A stretch of DNA of 64,000 nt from Bog-532 sp963830385 (lineage in GTDB: Bacteria > Actinomycetota > Actinomycetes > Streptosporangiales > Streptosporangiaceae), in NCBI GenBank assembly GCA_963830385.1, contig CAWHMD010000009.1, forward strand, positions 558,001-622,000, read 5' to 3'. Shown here piece by piece: positions 15,965-24,152 of this stretch. Position numbers and translations under genes: made by a program. Under the pieces are notes generated by a model, which was given only the letters and a program-made list of their open reading frames with translations, was not told the DNA's origin and made no database searches. Each line of letters opens with the position of its first letter. The stretch's first letter is position 1.

Positions 15965-18214
15965 TTACCGTGCGTCGTACCGGTCCAGGTTGCCGACCTT
16001 GGCCCACGCCGCCACGAAGTCGTTGACGAACTTCTCCTTGGCGTCGTCGGTCGCGTAGGCCTCGGCCACCGCCCGCAGCTCGGAATTCGAGCCGAACACC
16101 AGGTCCACCCGGCTGCCGGTCCACTTGACCGCACCGTCAGCGCCGCGGGCCTCGAACGTGACCCCCTCGTCCGAGGTCGGCGTCCAGGTGCTGTCGTAGT
16201 CGAGCAGGTTGACGAAGAAGTCGTTCGTCAGCTGCCCAGGCCGGTCGGTGAACACGCCGAGGTCGGACCCGTCCCAGTTCGCGCCCAGCACCCGCAGGCC
16301 GCCGACCAGGACCGTCATCTCCGGCGTGGTCAGCGTGAGCAGGTTGGCCCGGTCGATGAGCTGGTACTCGGCCGGGAGCCGCAGGCCCTTGCCGTAGTAG
16401 TTGCGGAACCCGTCGGCCTTCGGCTCCAGGTAGCTGAACGACTCGGCGTCGGTCTGCTCGGCGCTGGCGTCGGTCCGGCCCGGGGTGAACGGCACCTCGA
16501 CGGTGACGCCCGCGTCGGCCGCCGCCTTCTCCACGCCGGCGTTGCCCGCGAGGACGATCAGGTCGGCCAGCGAGATCTTCTTGCCGCCGGCCGCGCCGCT
16601 GTTGAACGACTGCTGGATGCCCTCCAGCGTGCGCAGCACCCCGGCCAGGTGGTCCGGGTTGTTGACCTCCCACCCGTTCTGCGGCTCGAGCCGGATCCGC
16701 GCGCCGTTGGCGCCACCGCGCTTGTCGCTGCCGCGGAACGTCGAGGCCGACGCCCAGCCCACCGAAACCAGCTGGGACACCGACAGCCCGGAGGACAGGA
16801 TCTCCCGCTTGAGCCCGGCCACGTCGTTCGCGTCGACCAGCTCGTGATCCACCGCCGGCACCGGGTCCTGCCAGATCAGTTCCTCGGCCGGGACCTCGGG
16901 GCCGAGGTAGCGGGCCCGCGGGCCCATGTCGCGGTGGGTCAGCTTGTACCAGGCCCGCGCGAACGCGTCGGAGAACGCCTCCTGGTCGTCCTTGAACCGG
17001 CGCGAGATCGGCTCGTAGATCGGGTCGTAGCGCAGCGACAGGTCGGTGGTCAGCATGCGCGGCTCGCGCTTGCCGTCACCGAACGCGTCCGGCACCAGGC
17101 CGGCGCCGCCGTTGTCCTTGGGCCGCCACTGCTTGGCGCCGGCCGGAGAGGTGAACTGCTCCCACTCGTAGCCGAACAGGATGTGGAAGAACTCATTGTC
17201 CCACTGGGTCGGATGGTAGGTCCAGGTCACCTCGATCCCGCTGGTGATCGTGTCCGGGCCCTTGCCGGTGCCGTAGGTTGACTTCCAGCCGAAGCCCTGG
17301 TCCTCCAGCGGGGCGGCCTCGGGGTCGGGGCCGACGTTCTCGGCCGGGCCCGCGCCGTGGGTCTTGCCGAAGGTGTGGCCGCCGGCGATCAGCGCGACGG
17401 TCTCCTCGTCGTTCATGGCCATCCGGCCGAACGTCTCGCGGATGTGCCGGGCCGCGGCCAGGAAGTCGCCGCTGGCGTCCGGGCCCTCCGGGTTGACGTA
17501 GATCAGGCCCATGGTGTCGGCGCCGAGCGGCTCCTCGAACCTGTCGTCGGCGCTCCAGCGTTCGGTGCCGAGCCACTCGGTCTCCGCACCCCAGTACACG
17601 TCGGCGTCCGCCTCGTAGACGTCCACCCGGCCGCCGGCGAAGCCGAACGTCGGGAAGCCGCCCGACTCCAGGGCGACGTTGCCGGCCAGCACGATCAGGT
17701 CCGCCCAGGAGAGCTTCTTGCCGTACTTCTTCTTGACCGGCCACAGCAGCCGCCGCGACTTGTCCAGGCTCACGTTGTCCGGCCAGCTGTTCAGCGGCGC
17801 GAAGCGCTGCTGGCCGGAGCCGGCCCCGCCGCGGCCGTCGCCCAGGCGGTAGGTGCCCGCCGCGTGCCACGCCATCCGGATGAACAGGCCCGCGTAGCTG
17901 CCGAAGTCGGCCGGCCACCAGGCCTTGGAGTCGGTCAGCACCGCCGCGATGTCGGCCTTGACGGCGGCCAGGTCGAGGGTGCTGAACTCCGCCCGGTAGT
18001 CGAGCTCGCCGTGGTACGGGTCGGTGGCGGGGGCGTTCTTGTTGAGGATCTTCAGGTTGAGGCGGTTCGGCCACCACTCACGGTTGGCGTCGCCCTGCGT
18101 GGGGTCGACCCGGCCGTGAACGACCGGGCATCCCTCGGCACTGGCGCCACCAGATACCTCAGCAGCCTCAGGGGTCTCACCGTCGGCAATGATCGGGTCG
18201 TGGTTCTCGGACAT
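15965..18214 (-). CDS. katG: Catalase-peroxidase KatG
   Basis: A 749-residue haem enzyme that removes hydrogen peroxide. The duplicated class I peroxidase architecture is complete. The N-terminal half has the active-site MAWHAAGTYR (the Trp of the Met-Tyr-Trp adduct and the distal Arg-His pair), YVNPEGP (adduct Tyr), RMAMNDEETVALIAGGHTFG (adduct Met and the proximal His). The degenerate C-terminal copy follows. The ATG at 18214 follows an AAGGA-like sequence. It lies 18 bases downstream of furA on the same strand, the usual furA-katG operon, so it is probably derepressed by oxidation of FurA. Confidence 0.97.
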   Translation of the reverse strand: MSENHDPIIADGETPEAAEVSGGASAEGCPVVHGRVDPTQGDANREWWPNRLNLKILNKNAPATDPYHGELDYRAEFSTLDLAAVKADIAAVLTDSKAWWPADFGSYAGLFIRMAWHAAGTYRLGDGRGGAGSGQQRFAPLNSWPDNVSLDKSRRLLWPVKKKYGKKLSWADLIVLAGNVALESGGFPTFGFAGGRVDVYEADADVYWGAETEWLGTERWSADDRFEEPLGADTMGLIYVNPEGPDASGDFLAAARHIRETFGRMAMNDEETVALIAGGHTFGKTHGAGPAENVGPDPEAAPLEDQGFGWKSTYGTGKGPDTITSGIEVTWTYHPTQWDNEFFHILFGYEWEQFTSPAGAKQWRPKDNGGAGLVPDAFGDGKREPRMLTTDLSLRYDPIYEPISRRFKDDQEAFSDAFARAWYKLTHRDMGPRARYLGPEVPAEELIWQDPVPAVDHELVDANDVAGLKREILSSGLSVSQLVSVGWASASTFRGSDKRGGANGARIRLEPQNGWEVNNPDHLAGVLRTLEGIQQSFNSGAAGGKKISLADLIVLAGNAGVEKAAADAGVTVEVPFTPGRTDASAEQTDAESFSYLEPKADGFRNYYGKGLRLPAEYQLIDRANLLTLTTPEMTVLVGGLRVLGANWDGSDLGVFTDRPGQLTNDFFVNLLDYDSTWTPTSDEGVTFEARGADGAVKWTGSRVDLVFGSNSELRAVAEAYATDDAKEKFVNDFVAAWAKVGNLDRYDAR

Positions 18215-18232
18215 GAAAATCCTTCCTGGTGA

Positions 18233-18670
18233 TCAGGAACTGCGGGCGATCGTGCAGGTGGGGCACAGGCCCCAGAAGATGACCTGGGCCTCGTCGATCG
18301 TGAAGCCGTGGTCGTCCGAAGCGGTCAGGCAGGGTGCGTGGCCGACCGCGCAGTCGACGTCGGCGACGGCGCCACATGAACGGCACACCAGGTGGTGATG
18401 GTTGTCCCCGATGCGGCCCTCGAACCGGGCGGGGCTGCCGGGCGTCTCGATGCGGGCGATGAGACCGGCCGCCGTCAGCGCGTGCAGGGCCTCGTACACG
18501 GCCTGCAGGGAGATGTGACCCAGACGCGCGCGCACCTGGGTGGCGATGGCCTCGACACCCAGGTGATCGCCCTCGCGGACGGTCTCCAGCAGGGCGACCC
18601 GGGCCGCCGTCACGCGCAACCCGGCGCCGCGCAGCTCATCGGCGGGCGCCGGATTTTGCGGTGCGGTCAC
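18233..18670 (-). CDS. furA: Fur-family peroxide/iron-responsive repressor FurA (CatR type)
   Basis: A 145-residue Fur-family protein: N-terminal winged helix (DELRGAGLRVTAARVALL ... ISLQAVYEAL) and a metal-binding C-terminal half with GDNHHHLVCRSCGAV and GLCPTC. The sequence is very close in pattern to mycobacterial FurA. I place the start at GTG 18670, which fits the family length; an in-frame ATG at 18703 would add 11 residues. No ribosome site precedes either, in line with the leaderless mRNA known for furA in mycobacteria. A GAATCATTC near-palindrome at 18697-18705 may be part of its own operator. Confidence 0.93.
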   Translation of the reverse strand: MTAPQNPAPADELRGAGLRVTAARVALLETVREGDHLGVEAIATQVRARLGHISLQAVYEALHALTAAGLIARIETPGSPARFEGRIGDNHHHLVCRSCGAVADVDCAVGHAPCLTASDDHGFTIDEAQVIFWGLCPTCTIARSS

Positions 18671-18763
18671 GACGGCCAATCTATCGATGAAAAGGCGAAT
18701 CATTCAAGAGAGCGAATGACACAAGTGCGGCCTTTGTCGCGTATTGAGACAACCTGACCTGGG

Positions 18764-19336
18764 TCAGAGCTTGCTCTCGGCTTCCCGCACGGCGGCACTG
18801 AGGGACTCGGCGTCGGGCTCGACGTCGGCGCCCTGCACCCGGACGGTGGGAGTGCCCTCGACGCCGGCCTGCGCCGCCCGCGACGTCACGAACGTCGGCC
18901 ACTCGTGGTACCGGCCGTCACCCAGGCACGACGCGAACGCCGCCTGGTCGACCCCGGCCGCCACCCCGATCTCGGTGATCTCCTTGTCGGACAGGCCGGC
19001 CCCGCCCTCCGGCGGCTGGCCAACGAACATCTGGTGGGTGAACTCCACGAACCGCCCGCCGTCGGAGGCGCAGCCGGAGGCGGCCGACGCCCGGGTCGAG
19101 TACCTGGTCGTCGACGCCTCGTCCAGGAAGTTCATCGGGTGGTAGACGAGCGTGGCCCGCGCGGTCCGGATCAGCTCGGTCAGCACGTCGTTCGCGTTCA
19201 GCTCGAACCGCTGGCAGAACGGGCACAGGAAGTCGATGTAGAGGTCGACCCGGACCGGCCCGTCGCCCACGGCGATCCCGTCGCCCTCCGGCGTCGCCCC
19301 GGCCAGCAGCCGGCTCGGCACGCTCAGCTCGCTCAT
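18764..19336 (-). CDS. DsbA-family thioredoxin-fold protein
   Basis: A 190-residue protein with a thioredoxin fold and the redox motif CPFC in DLYIDFLCPFCQRFE (near residue 38); the cis-proline region reads GVEGTPTVRVQG. It has no signal peptide or membrane segment, so it probably acts in the cytoplasm as a 2-hydroxychromene-isomerase or FrnE-like dithiol oxidoreductase rather than as a secreted DsbA. It lies upstream of furA-katG on the same strand with a ~90-base gap, consistent with but not proof of a role in redox defence. Confidence 0.85.
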   Translation of the reverse strand: MSELSVPSRLLAGATPEGDGIAVGDGPVRVDLYIDFLCPFCQRFELNANDVLTELIRTARATLVYHPMNFLDEASTTRYSTRASAASGCASDGGRFVEFTHQMFVGQPPEGGAGLSDKEITEIGVAAGVDQAAFASCLGDGRYHEWPTFVTSRAAQAGVEGTPTVRVQGADVEPDAESLSAAVREAESKL

Positions 19337-19435
19337 GGCTCTCAGCTCTCCGCCCCTCGGCCATCGTCCAGACCCGCCCAGCTTTTCACCCGTCGGCTTG
19401 ACCTTGACCGGCGGGCATAGTTCAGGCTCGTAGCC

Positions 19436-20548
19436 GTGGACGAACTACTCACGATCGGCGAGTTCTCCCAGGCCTGCGGGCTGTCGGCCCGGGTGCTGCG
19501 CAGCTACGCGGGGAGCGGGCTGCTGCCCCCGGTGGCGGTCGACCGGTGGACCGGCTACCGGTACTACGCGCCCGTCCAGATTCAGCAGGCCAAGGTCATC
19601 GGGCTGCTGCGCCAGGCCGGGATGCCGCTGCGGGACATCGCCGGGTTGCTGACCGACCCGGCTCCGGCCCGGCTGGACGACTGGGACCGCAGCCTCGGCC
19701 GGGAGCTGGCCAGCCGCCGCCAGGCCCTGGCCGCCGCCCGCCACGAGCTGGGCGCGCTCCCGCCTGACCTGCCGCCGCCCGGCGCCGCCGAGCTTCCGGA
19801 CCAGCTGCCGGGGCACCTGATCGCCGGGGCGGCCAGTGCCAAGGGTCCTGCCCGGGACGTCAACCAGGACGCCGTGCTGGCCGTCGGCGACCTGGCCGCG
19901 GTGGCCGACGGCCTCGGGCCGGCCGGCCGGACCGGCAGCCTGCTCGCCACCGAAGTGCTGTGCGCCACCCTGGCCACCGGGGCCAGCCCGGTCGGCGCCT
20001 GCCAGGCCGCCAACGCGGCGATCTGGCGGCACACCGGCGACGGCGCCGAGGCCGCCATGGGCGCCACCCTCACCGCGGTCACCCGGGCCGGGTCCGCCCT
20101 TTCCCTCGTGCACGTGGGCGACTCCCGTGCCTACCTGCTGCACGACCGCACCCTGCGCCAGCTGACCGAGGACCACACGCTGGTGGCCGGTCTCGTCCGG
20201 GCCGGGGAGCTGACCGAGGATGCTGCCCGTCACCACCCGCAGCGGGCCCTGCTCACCCGGGCGCTGGGCACCGGCCCCGGTATCGAGCCGTTCTCGGCCA
20301 CGATCGCGTTCGCGCCCGGCGACCGGCTGCTGCTGTGCACGGACGGCGTCACCAGCGTGCTGACCGGCGAGCAGATCGCCGCCGTCCTCGCGGACCCCGG
20401 TCCGCCCGCCGAGGCCGCCGCCGGGCTGGTCCAGGTGGCCCTGGCCCACGGCAGCCAGGACGACACGTCCGCGATCGTCGCCGAGGTGGCACCCGGCGAA
20501 GCGGCACCCTGGGAGCGCGACGCCACCCCCGCCGATGATGCCCGCTGA
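19436..20548 (+). CDS. MerR-type DNA-binding domain fused to a PP2C-like phosphatase
   Basis: A 370-residue two-domain protein. Residues 1-75 form a MerR winged helix (TIGEFSQACGLSARVLRSYAGSGLLPP ending the recognition helix, then YRYYAPVQIQQAKVIGLLRQAGMPL). Residues ~130-350 form a PP2C domain: RDVNQDA, VADGLG, HVGDSRAYL, LLCTDGVTS and QDDTSAIV keep the aspartates that bind the two metals, although DGLGPAG replaces the usual DGxGG. The start is GTG 19436. It overlaps the following MFS gene by 14 bases, so the two are translationally coupled. The likely role is a phosphatase-linked regulator of the exporter; the signal is unknown. Confidence 0.82.
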   Translation: MDELLTIGEFSQACGLSARVLRSYAGSGLLPPVAVDRWTGYRYYAPVQIQQAKVIGLLRQAGMPLRDIAGLLTDPAPARLDDWDRSLGRELASRRQALAAARHELGALPPDLPPPGAAELPDQLPGHLIAGAASAKGPARDVNQDAVLAVGDLAAVADGLGPAGRTGSLLATEVLCATLATGASPVGACQAANAAIWRHTGDGAEAAMGATLTAVTRAGSALSLVHVGDSRAYLLHDRTLRQLTEDHTLVAGLVRAGELTEDAARHHPQRALLTRALGTGPGIEPFSATIAFAPGDRLLLCTDGVTSVLTGEQIAAVLADPGPPAEAAAGLVQVALAHGSQDDTSAIVAEVAPGEAAPWERDATPADDAR

Positions 20549-21818
20549 GCGGCCACCAGGCCGGTTCAAAGCGGTGCTGGCGGTGCCCGCGTTCCGGTGC
20601 TTTTTCATCGGGCAGACGGTGTCGCAGTTCGGTGACCGGCTGGTCCCGGTGGCGCTGGCGTTCGCGGTCCTGCGAGTCACCCACTCGGCCGCCGATCTGG
20701 GCCTCGTTCTCGTCAGCGGGTCGCTCGCCCAGCTCGCGTTCCTGCTGCCGGGCGGGGTGATCGCCGATCGCTGGCCCCGGCGGGCGGTGATGGCCGGCTG
20801 CGACCTGGCCCAGCTCGGCGTCACCGCCGCGGTCGTGGCGTTCCTCCTGCTCGGCCCGGCCGCGGTCGTGACCGGCCGGCCCGCGGTCGCGGTGCTGGCC
20901 GGGGCGGCGGCCGCCCAGGGGGTCGCCGCCGCGGTGTTCCAGCCCGCCGCCGCCGGTCTCGTCCTGTCCCTCGTCCCGTCCGCGCAGCTGCCCGGCGCCA
21001 ACGCGCTCAGCCAGGTCGGCGCGGCCACGACCCGGGTGGCGGGCCTGGCCACGGCCGGGTTGCTGGCCGCGGCGGCCGGACCGGCCGGGCCCGCCTGGAC
21101 CTTCGCCCTGGACGCGGCGACGTTCGCGGTCAGCGCGGTTTCCCTGATCCTGATCAAGCCCACCGGGCCGGAGCCCACCGGCCGGGCCGCCGAACCCGCC
21201 CGTGGCAGGCCAGCGTGGCGGGCCGACCTGCGGGCCGGCTGGACGGCGTTCCGCCAGTGCCCATGGATCCGGGTGGCCACCCCCGGGCTGCTGCTGGCCG
21301 ACTTCGCGTTCGCGCTCTTCGTGGTGCTCGGGCCGCTGGCCTGCCTGCGCTTCTACCACGGAGCGGTCACCTGGTCGGCGGTCAGCGCAACCGGGGCGGC
21401 CGGATCGGTGGCGGGTGGCCTGGCCACCGCCCGGTTCCGACCGCGGCACCCGTTGCGCTGGGCGCTGCCCGCCGCCGCCTGCTTCGCGCTCCCGGCCCTG
21501 GCGCTGGCCGCCCGGCTGCCCACCGCCGCGGTGGCCGCGCTGTCGGCGGTGGGGGAGACCGGCCTGCTGCTGTCCACCCGGCTGTACGTGACCGCGATCC
21601 AGCGGACATTCGACCCGGAGATGATGTCCCGCGTCTCGTCGTTCGGCCTGACCGGATCGGCGGCCGCCTACCCGCTCGGGCTGGCCTGCGCCGCCCCGCT
21701 GGCCAGCGCGGTCACGGTCGGTCCGGCCCTCGGCCTGGCGGGGATGGCACTGGCCACCTCGATGCTCGGCCCGCTGCTGGCGCCCAGCATCCGGTTGTTC
21801 GAACAAAGTATTGAATGA
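20535..21818 (+). CDS. MFS transporter, EntS/drug-exporter type
   Basis: A 427-residue major facilitator with about 12 hydrophobic segments. The A-motif loop between spans 2 and 3 reads GGVIADRWPRRAVM, typical of proton-driven exporters. It is similar in layout to EntS and macrolide-efflux proteins. It begins at ATG 20535 inside the end of the MerR-PP2C gene, an arrangement that points to joint expression and to control by that regulator. The substrate cannot be inferred. Its last codons include the palindrome TTGTTCGAACAA just ahead of lexA. Confidence 0.87.
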   Translation: MMPAERPPGRFKAVLAVPAFRCFFIGQTVSQFGDRLVPVALAFAVLRVTHSAADLGLVLVSGSLAQLAFLLPGGVIADRWPRRAVMAGCDLAQLGVTAAVVAFLLLGPAAVVTGRPAVAVLAGAAAAQGVAAAVFQPAAAGLVLSLVPSAQLPGANALSQVGAATTRVAGLATAGLLAAAAGPAGPAWTFALDAATFAVSAVSLILIKPTGPEPTGRAAEPARGRPAWRADLRAGWTAFRQCPWIRVATPGLLLADFAFALFVVLGPLACLRFYHGAVTWSAVSATGAAGSVAGGLATARFRPRHPLRWALPAAACFALPALALAARLPTAAVAALSAVGETGLLLSTRLYVTAIQRTFDPEMMSRVSSFGLTGSAAAYPLGLACAAPLASAVTVGPALGLAGMALATSMLGPLLAPSIRLFEQSIE

Positions 21819-21840
21819 TGCTGATCGACACTGCTAGTGT
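21811..21840 (+). promoter_or_regulatory. Candidate lexA promoter
   Basis: A TTGAAT hexamer (21811-21816) and a TAGTGT hexamer (21835-21840) lie 18 bases apart, 33 bases upstream of the lexA start. An 8-base inverted repeat GATCGACA / TGTCGATC (21823-21830 and 21851-21858) brackets the -10. No standard CGAAC-N4-GTTCG LexA box is seen. Confidence 0.35.
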
Positions 21841-21873
21841 TCGCGCTAGATGTCGATCGTAAAGGGGGAAACC

Positions 21874-22629
21874 ATGCTGAGCAACCGCCAGGAGCAGGTG
21901 CTCCAGGTTGTCCGCGCCGGCGTGGCGCGACGAGGCTACCCGCCGTCGATCCGCGAGATCGGGGACGCGGTCGGCCTCAAGAGCACCTCCAGCGTCGCCC
22001 ATCACCTCAAGGCGCTGCAGGAGAAGGGGTACCTGCACCGCGATCCGGGCCGCCCGCGCACCGTCGAGGTGCTGCCGGCCGGCCAGTCCAGCCCGTTGTC
22101 CCCGGACCTGGTCCGCACCGGTGATGGCCCGGTCCTGACGCTGTCACGCCCGCAATCGCGACCCGGGTCCCGCCGGGTGCCGGTCCCGGACGCCGGGCCG
22201 GAGCCGCTTCCGCCCGCGTACGACATCCCGTCCCAGGAGCCGGCCTACGTGCCGTGGGTCGGCCACATCGCCGCCGGTGGCCCGATCCTGGCCAAGCAGT
22301 CGATCGAGGACACCTTCCCGCTGCCCAAGCAGCTGGTCGGCGAGGGTGAGCACCTCATCCTGCAGGTCCGCGGCGACTCGATGATCGACGCCGCCATCAC
22401 CGACGGGGACTGGGTGGTGGTCCGCCGCCAGGAAGACGCCGAAAATGGCGACATCGTGGCGGCCACGTTCGAAGGCCAGGGCATGGAGGAGGCCGAGGCG
22501 ACGGTCAAAACCCTGAAGCGCGTCGACGGCCACGCCTGGCTCATCCCGCACAATCCGCAATACACCCCGATTCTGGGTGACGAGGCCAAAATCATCGGGA
22601 AGGTCGTTTCTGTCCTTCGCCGCATTTGA
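21874..22629 (+). CDS. lexA: LexA repressor (SOS regulator, S24 autoprotease)
   Basis: A 251-residue LexA. The N-terminal winged helix (SNRQEQVLQVVRAGVARRGYPPSIREI) is followed by an unusually long, proline-rich linker (~residues 70-125), then the latent peptidase: self-cleavage Ala-Gly in HIAAGGPILA, nucleophile Ser in GDSMID, and general-base Lys in ATVKTLKR. ATG 21874 follows AGGGGG by 7 bases; a longer frame from 21850 lacks a ribosome site. RecA-stimulated cleavage after DNA damage should relieve repression. The gene stands alone after the MFS gene. Confidence 0.95.
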   Translation: MLSNRQEQVLQVVRAGVARRGYPPSIREIGDAVGLKSTSSVAHHLKALQEKGYLHRDPGRPRTVEVLPAGQSSPLSPDLVRTGDGPVLTLSRPQSRPGSRRVPVPDAGPEPLPPAYDIPSQEPAYVPWVGHIAAGGPILAKQSIEDTFPLPKQLVGEGEHLILQVRGDSMIDAAITDGDWVVVRRQEDAENGDIVAATFEGQGMEEAEATVKTLKRVDGHAWLIPHNPQYTPILGDEAKIIGKVVSVLRRI

Positions 22630-22668
22630 GGACGCCCTATTTCGGGCGCGGGCAGGCGAAGCTGACGG

Positions 22669-23175
22669 CTAGCGGCCGATGAGGGACCAGACGACTTTCT
22701 GGATGTTCTTGCGCTGGCCGTCGTCCTCGTCGGCCGGGAAGTAGTAGCCCCACTGCCGGCTGACGGTGTCGACCAGCAGGAGGCCGCGGCCGCCCTCGAC
22801 GTCCAGCTCGGAGGTGGCGGCGACCGGGGTGCGCGGGCTGCTGTCGCCGACCTCGACCATGATCTGCTGGCCATCGGACGCCATCCACAGCCAGACCGAG
22901 GGCAGGCCGAGACTCTCGTGCTCGTAGCCGGGCAGCTGGCTGCTCAGGCCGGCCGAAGCCTGGACCGCGTTGGTGACGAGTTCCGATACGATCAGCTCGA
23001 CCGATTCGTCGAGGTCGCAGAGATTCCACTCCCAGAGCACATGCCTTGTGTGCAGCCGCGCGCAAGGGACGGCGCCCTGCAGGGCGCCGAGCTCCAGGTG
23101 TGTCCGCAGCGCCCACGTGTTCGTCATCGGCCGCTGCTGCGGACGGTGATGGAACGGGGGACTGGCGGCAGCCAT
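22669..23175 (-). CDS. RsbW/SpoIIAB-like ATP-binding protein (GHKL anti-sigma type kinase)
   Basis: A 168-residue HATPase_c domain protein. The N-box reads IVSELVTNAVQAS and the G1/G2 region reads VEVGDSSP ... EGGRGLLLVDTVSRQWGYY, the pattern of the many single-domain RsbW-like proteins in actinomycetes. Such proteins act as anti-sigma factors or serine kinases in partner switches. I use ATG 23175, spaced from a GAGGTG ribosome site; two earlier in-frame starts are too close to it. No anti-anti-sigma partner gene is adjacent. It is convergent with lexA. Confidence 0.85.
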   Translation of the reverse strand: MAAASPPFHHRPQQRPMTNTWALRTHLELGALQGAVPCARLHTRHVLWEWNLCDLDESVELIVSELVTNAVQASAGLSSQLPGYEHESLGLPSVWLWMASDGQQIMVEVGDSSPRTPVAATSELDVEGGRGLLLVDTVSRQWGYYFPADEDDGQRKNIQKVVWSLIGR

Positions 23176-23345
23176 CTCGCTCATCACCTCGAATTTTGCC
23201 CCATGGCGTCAAGCCGAAGCACTCGTTCGCGCATTTTCGTATCCTGTGAAAAGCCTTACTGGTCCTGCGCACTTTGCGAAATGCAATTGCAAGATACCAA
23301 CCAGTAGCTAGCCGTAGCGAATCGACCTAAAACCGGCAAAATGGC

Positions 23346-24118
23346 TCAGTGCACCCCGGGTGTCCCGGACGGCGTGACCGGCGCGCCGGGCCCGCGCTGC
23401 TCCGCACCCGAACGGTGGCGCCGGAGGAAGAACCGGATCGTGCCGAAGATCGCCAGCACGATCACGACGAGCAGGCCCACTCCCGCCAGCGCGGCCGGGC
23501 CCACGCCGGGCGTCTTCCGGTGATCGGGCGGCGCCAGGCCGTTGGCCACGAACGTCGCCGGGGTGCGCAGCGACGTGGACGGCGTGCTGACGTCGGTCAC
23601 CACCCGGCCGACGATGCCGCTGGTCGGGACCGGGCCCCAGGAACGCGAGTCCAGTGAGATCGGGCGGTTGTCCCCCATCACCCACATCTGGCCCGGGCCC
23701 AGCGTGACCGAGAACGCCAGCTCGGCCGGCGGGCCGCCCAGGCTGGCGTAGGTTTCGTCCAGCGTCTTGCCGTTGACCTCGACCCGGTTCCCGGTGTTGC
23801 AGCACTGCACCCGGTCGCCGGGCAGGCCGATCACCCGCTTGAGGAACGAGCCGCTGACTCCCGGCCGGTTGAAGACGATGATGTCGCCGGGCGGACGTCC
23901 CGGCCGGGGAGCACCTGGAGGCGGTCCCCGGTCTTGATGGTCGGCTCCATGCTGGTGCTGGGGTCGGTGTAGACCCGCATGGAGACGGCTCCCAGCACCT
24001 GCCCGGCCACCACGGCCGCCACCGCCAGCCCGAACAGCACCCAGAACACGATCCGCCCGCGCCGCCGCCGGGCCGGTCGTACCCGGCCCGCCGTGGAAGC
24101 CCCCGTTTCCCCGTGCAC
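23346..24118 (-). CDS. lepB: Signal peptidase I, frameshifted
   Basis: The gene is in two frames. The first (23890-24118) has one N-terminal membrane segment and the catalytic serine motif STSMEPTIKTGDRL; the second (23346-23887) has the lysine box LKRVIGLPGD, WVMGDNR, DSRSWGPVP and a second membrane segment near the C-terminus (LLVVIVLAIFGTIRFFL). One G restored in CGCCCGG-CGAC near 23887 joins them into a normal 257-residue protein with GRDVRPGDIIVFNRPG across the junction. Sequencing error or a real mutation are both possible; the domain content is intact either way. The start is GTG 24118. It cleaves Sec/Tat signal peptides at the membrane outer face. Confidence 0.85.
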
Positions 24119-24152
24119 GACCTGTATCTAACCGCGTACCGGGGGTAGATGG

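Noticed and set aside
21795..21806. TTGTTCGAACAA palindrome as a LexA box
   Set aside because: It lacks the CGAAC-N4-GTTCG spacing of actinobacterial SOS boxes and lies within the MFS coding sequence.
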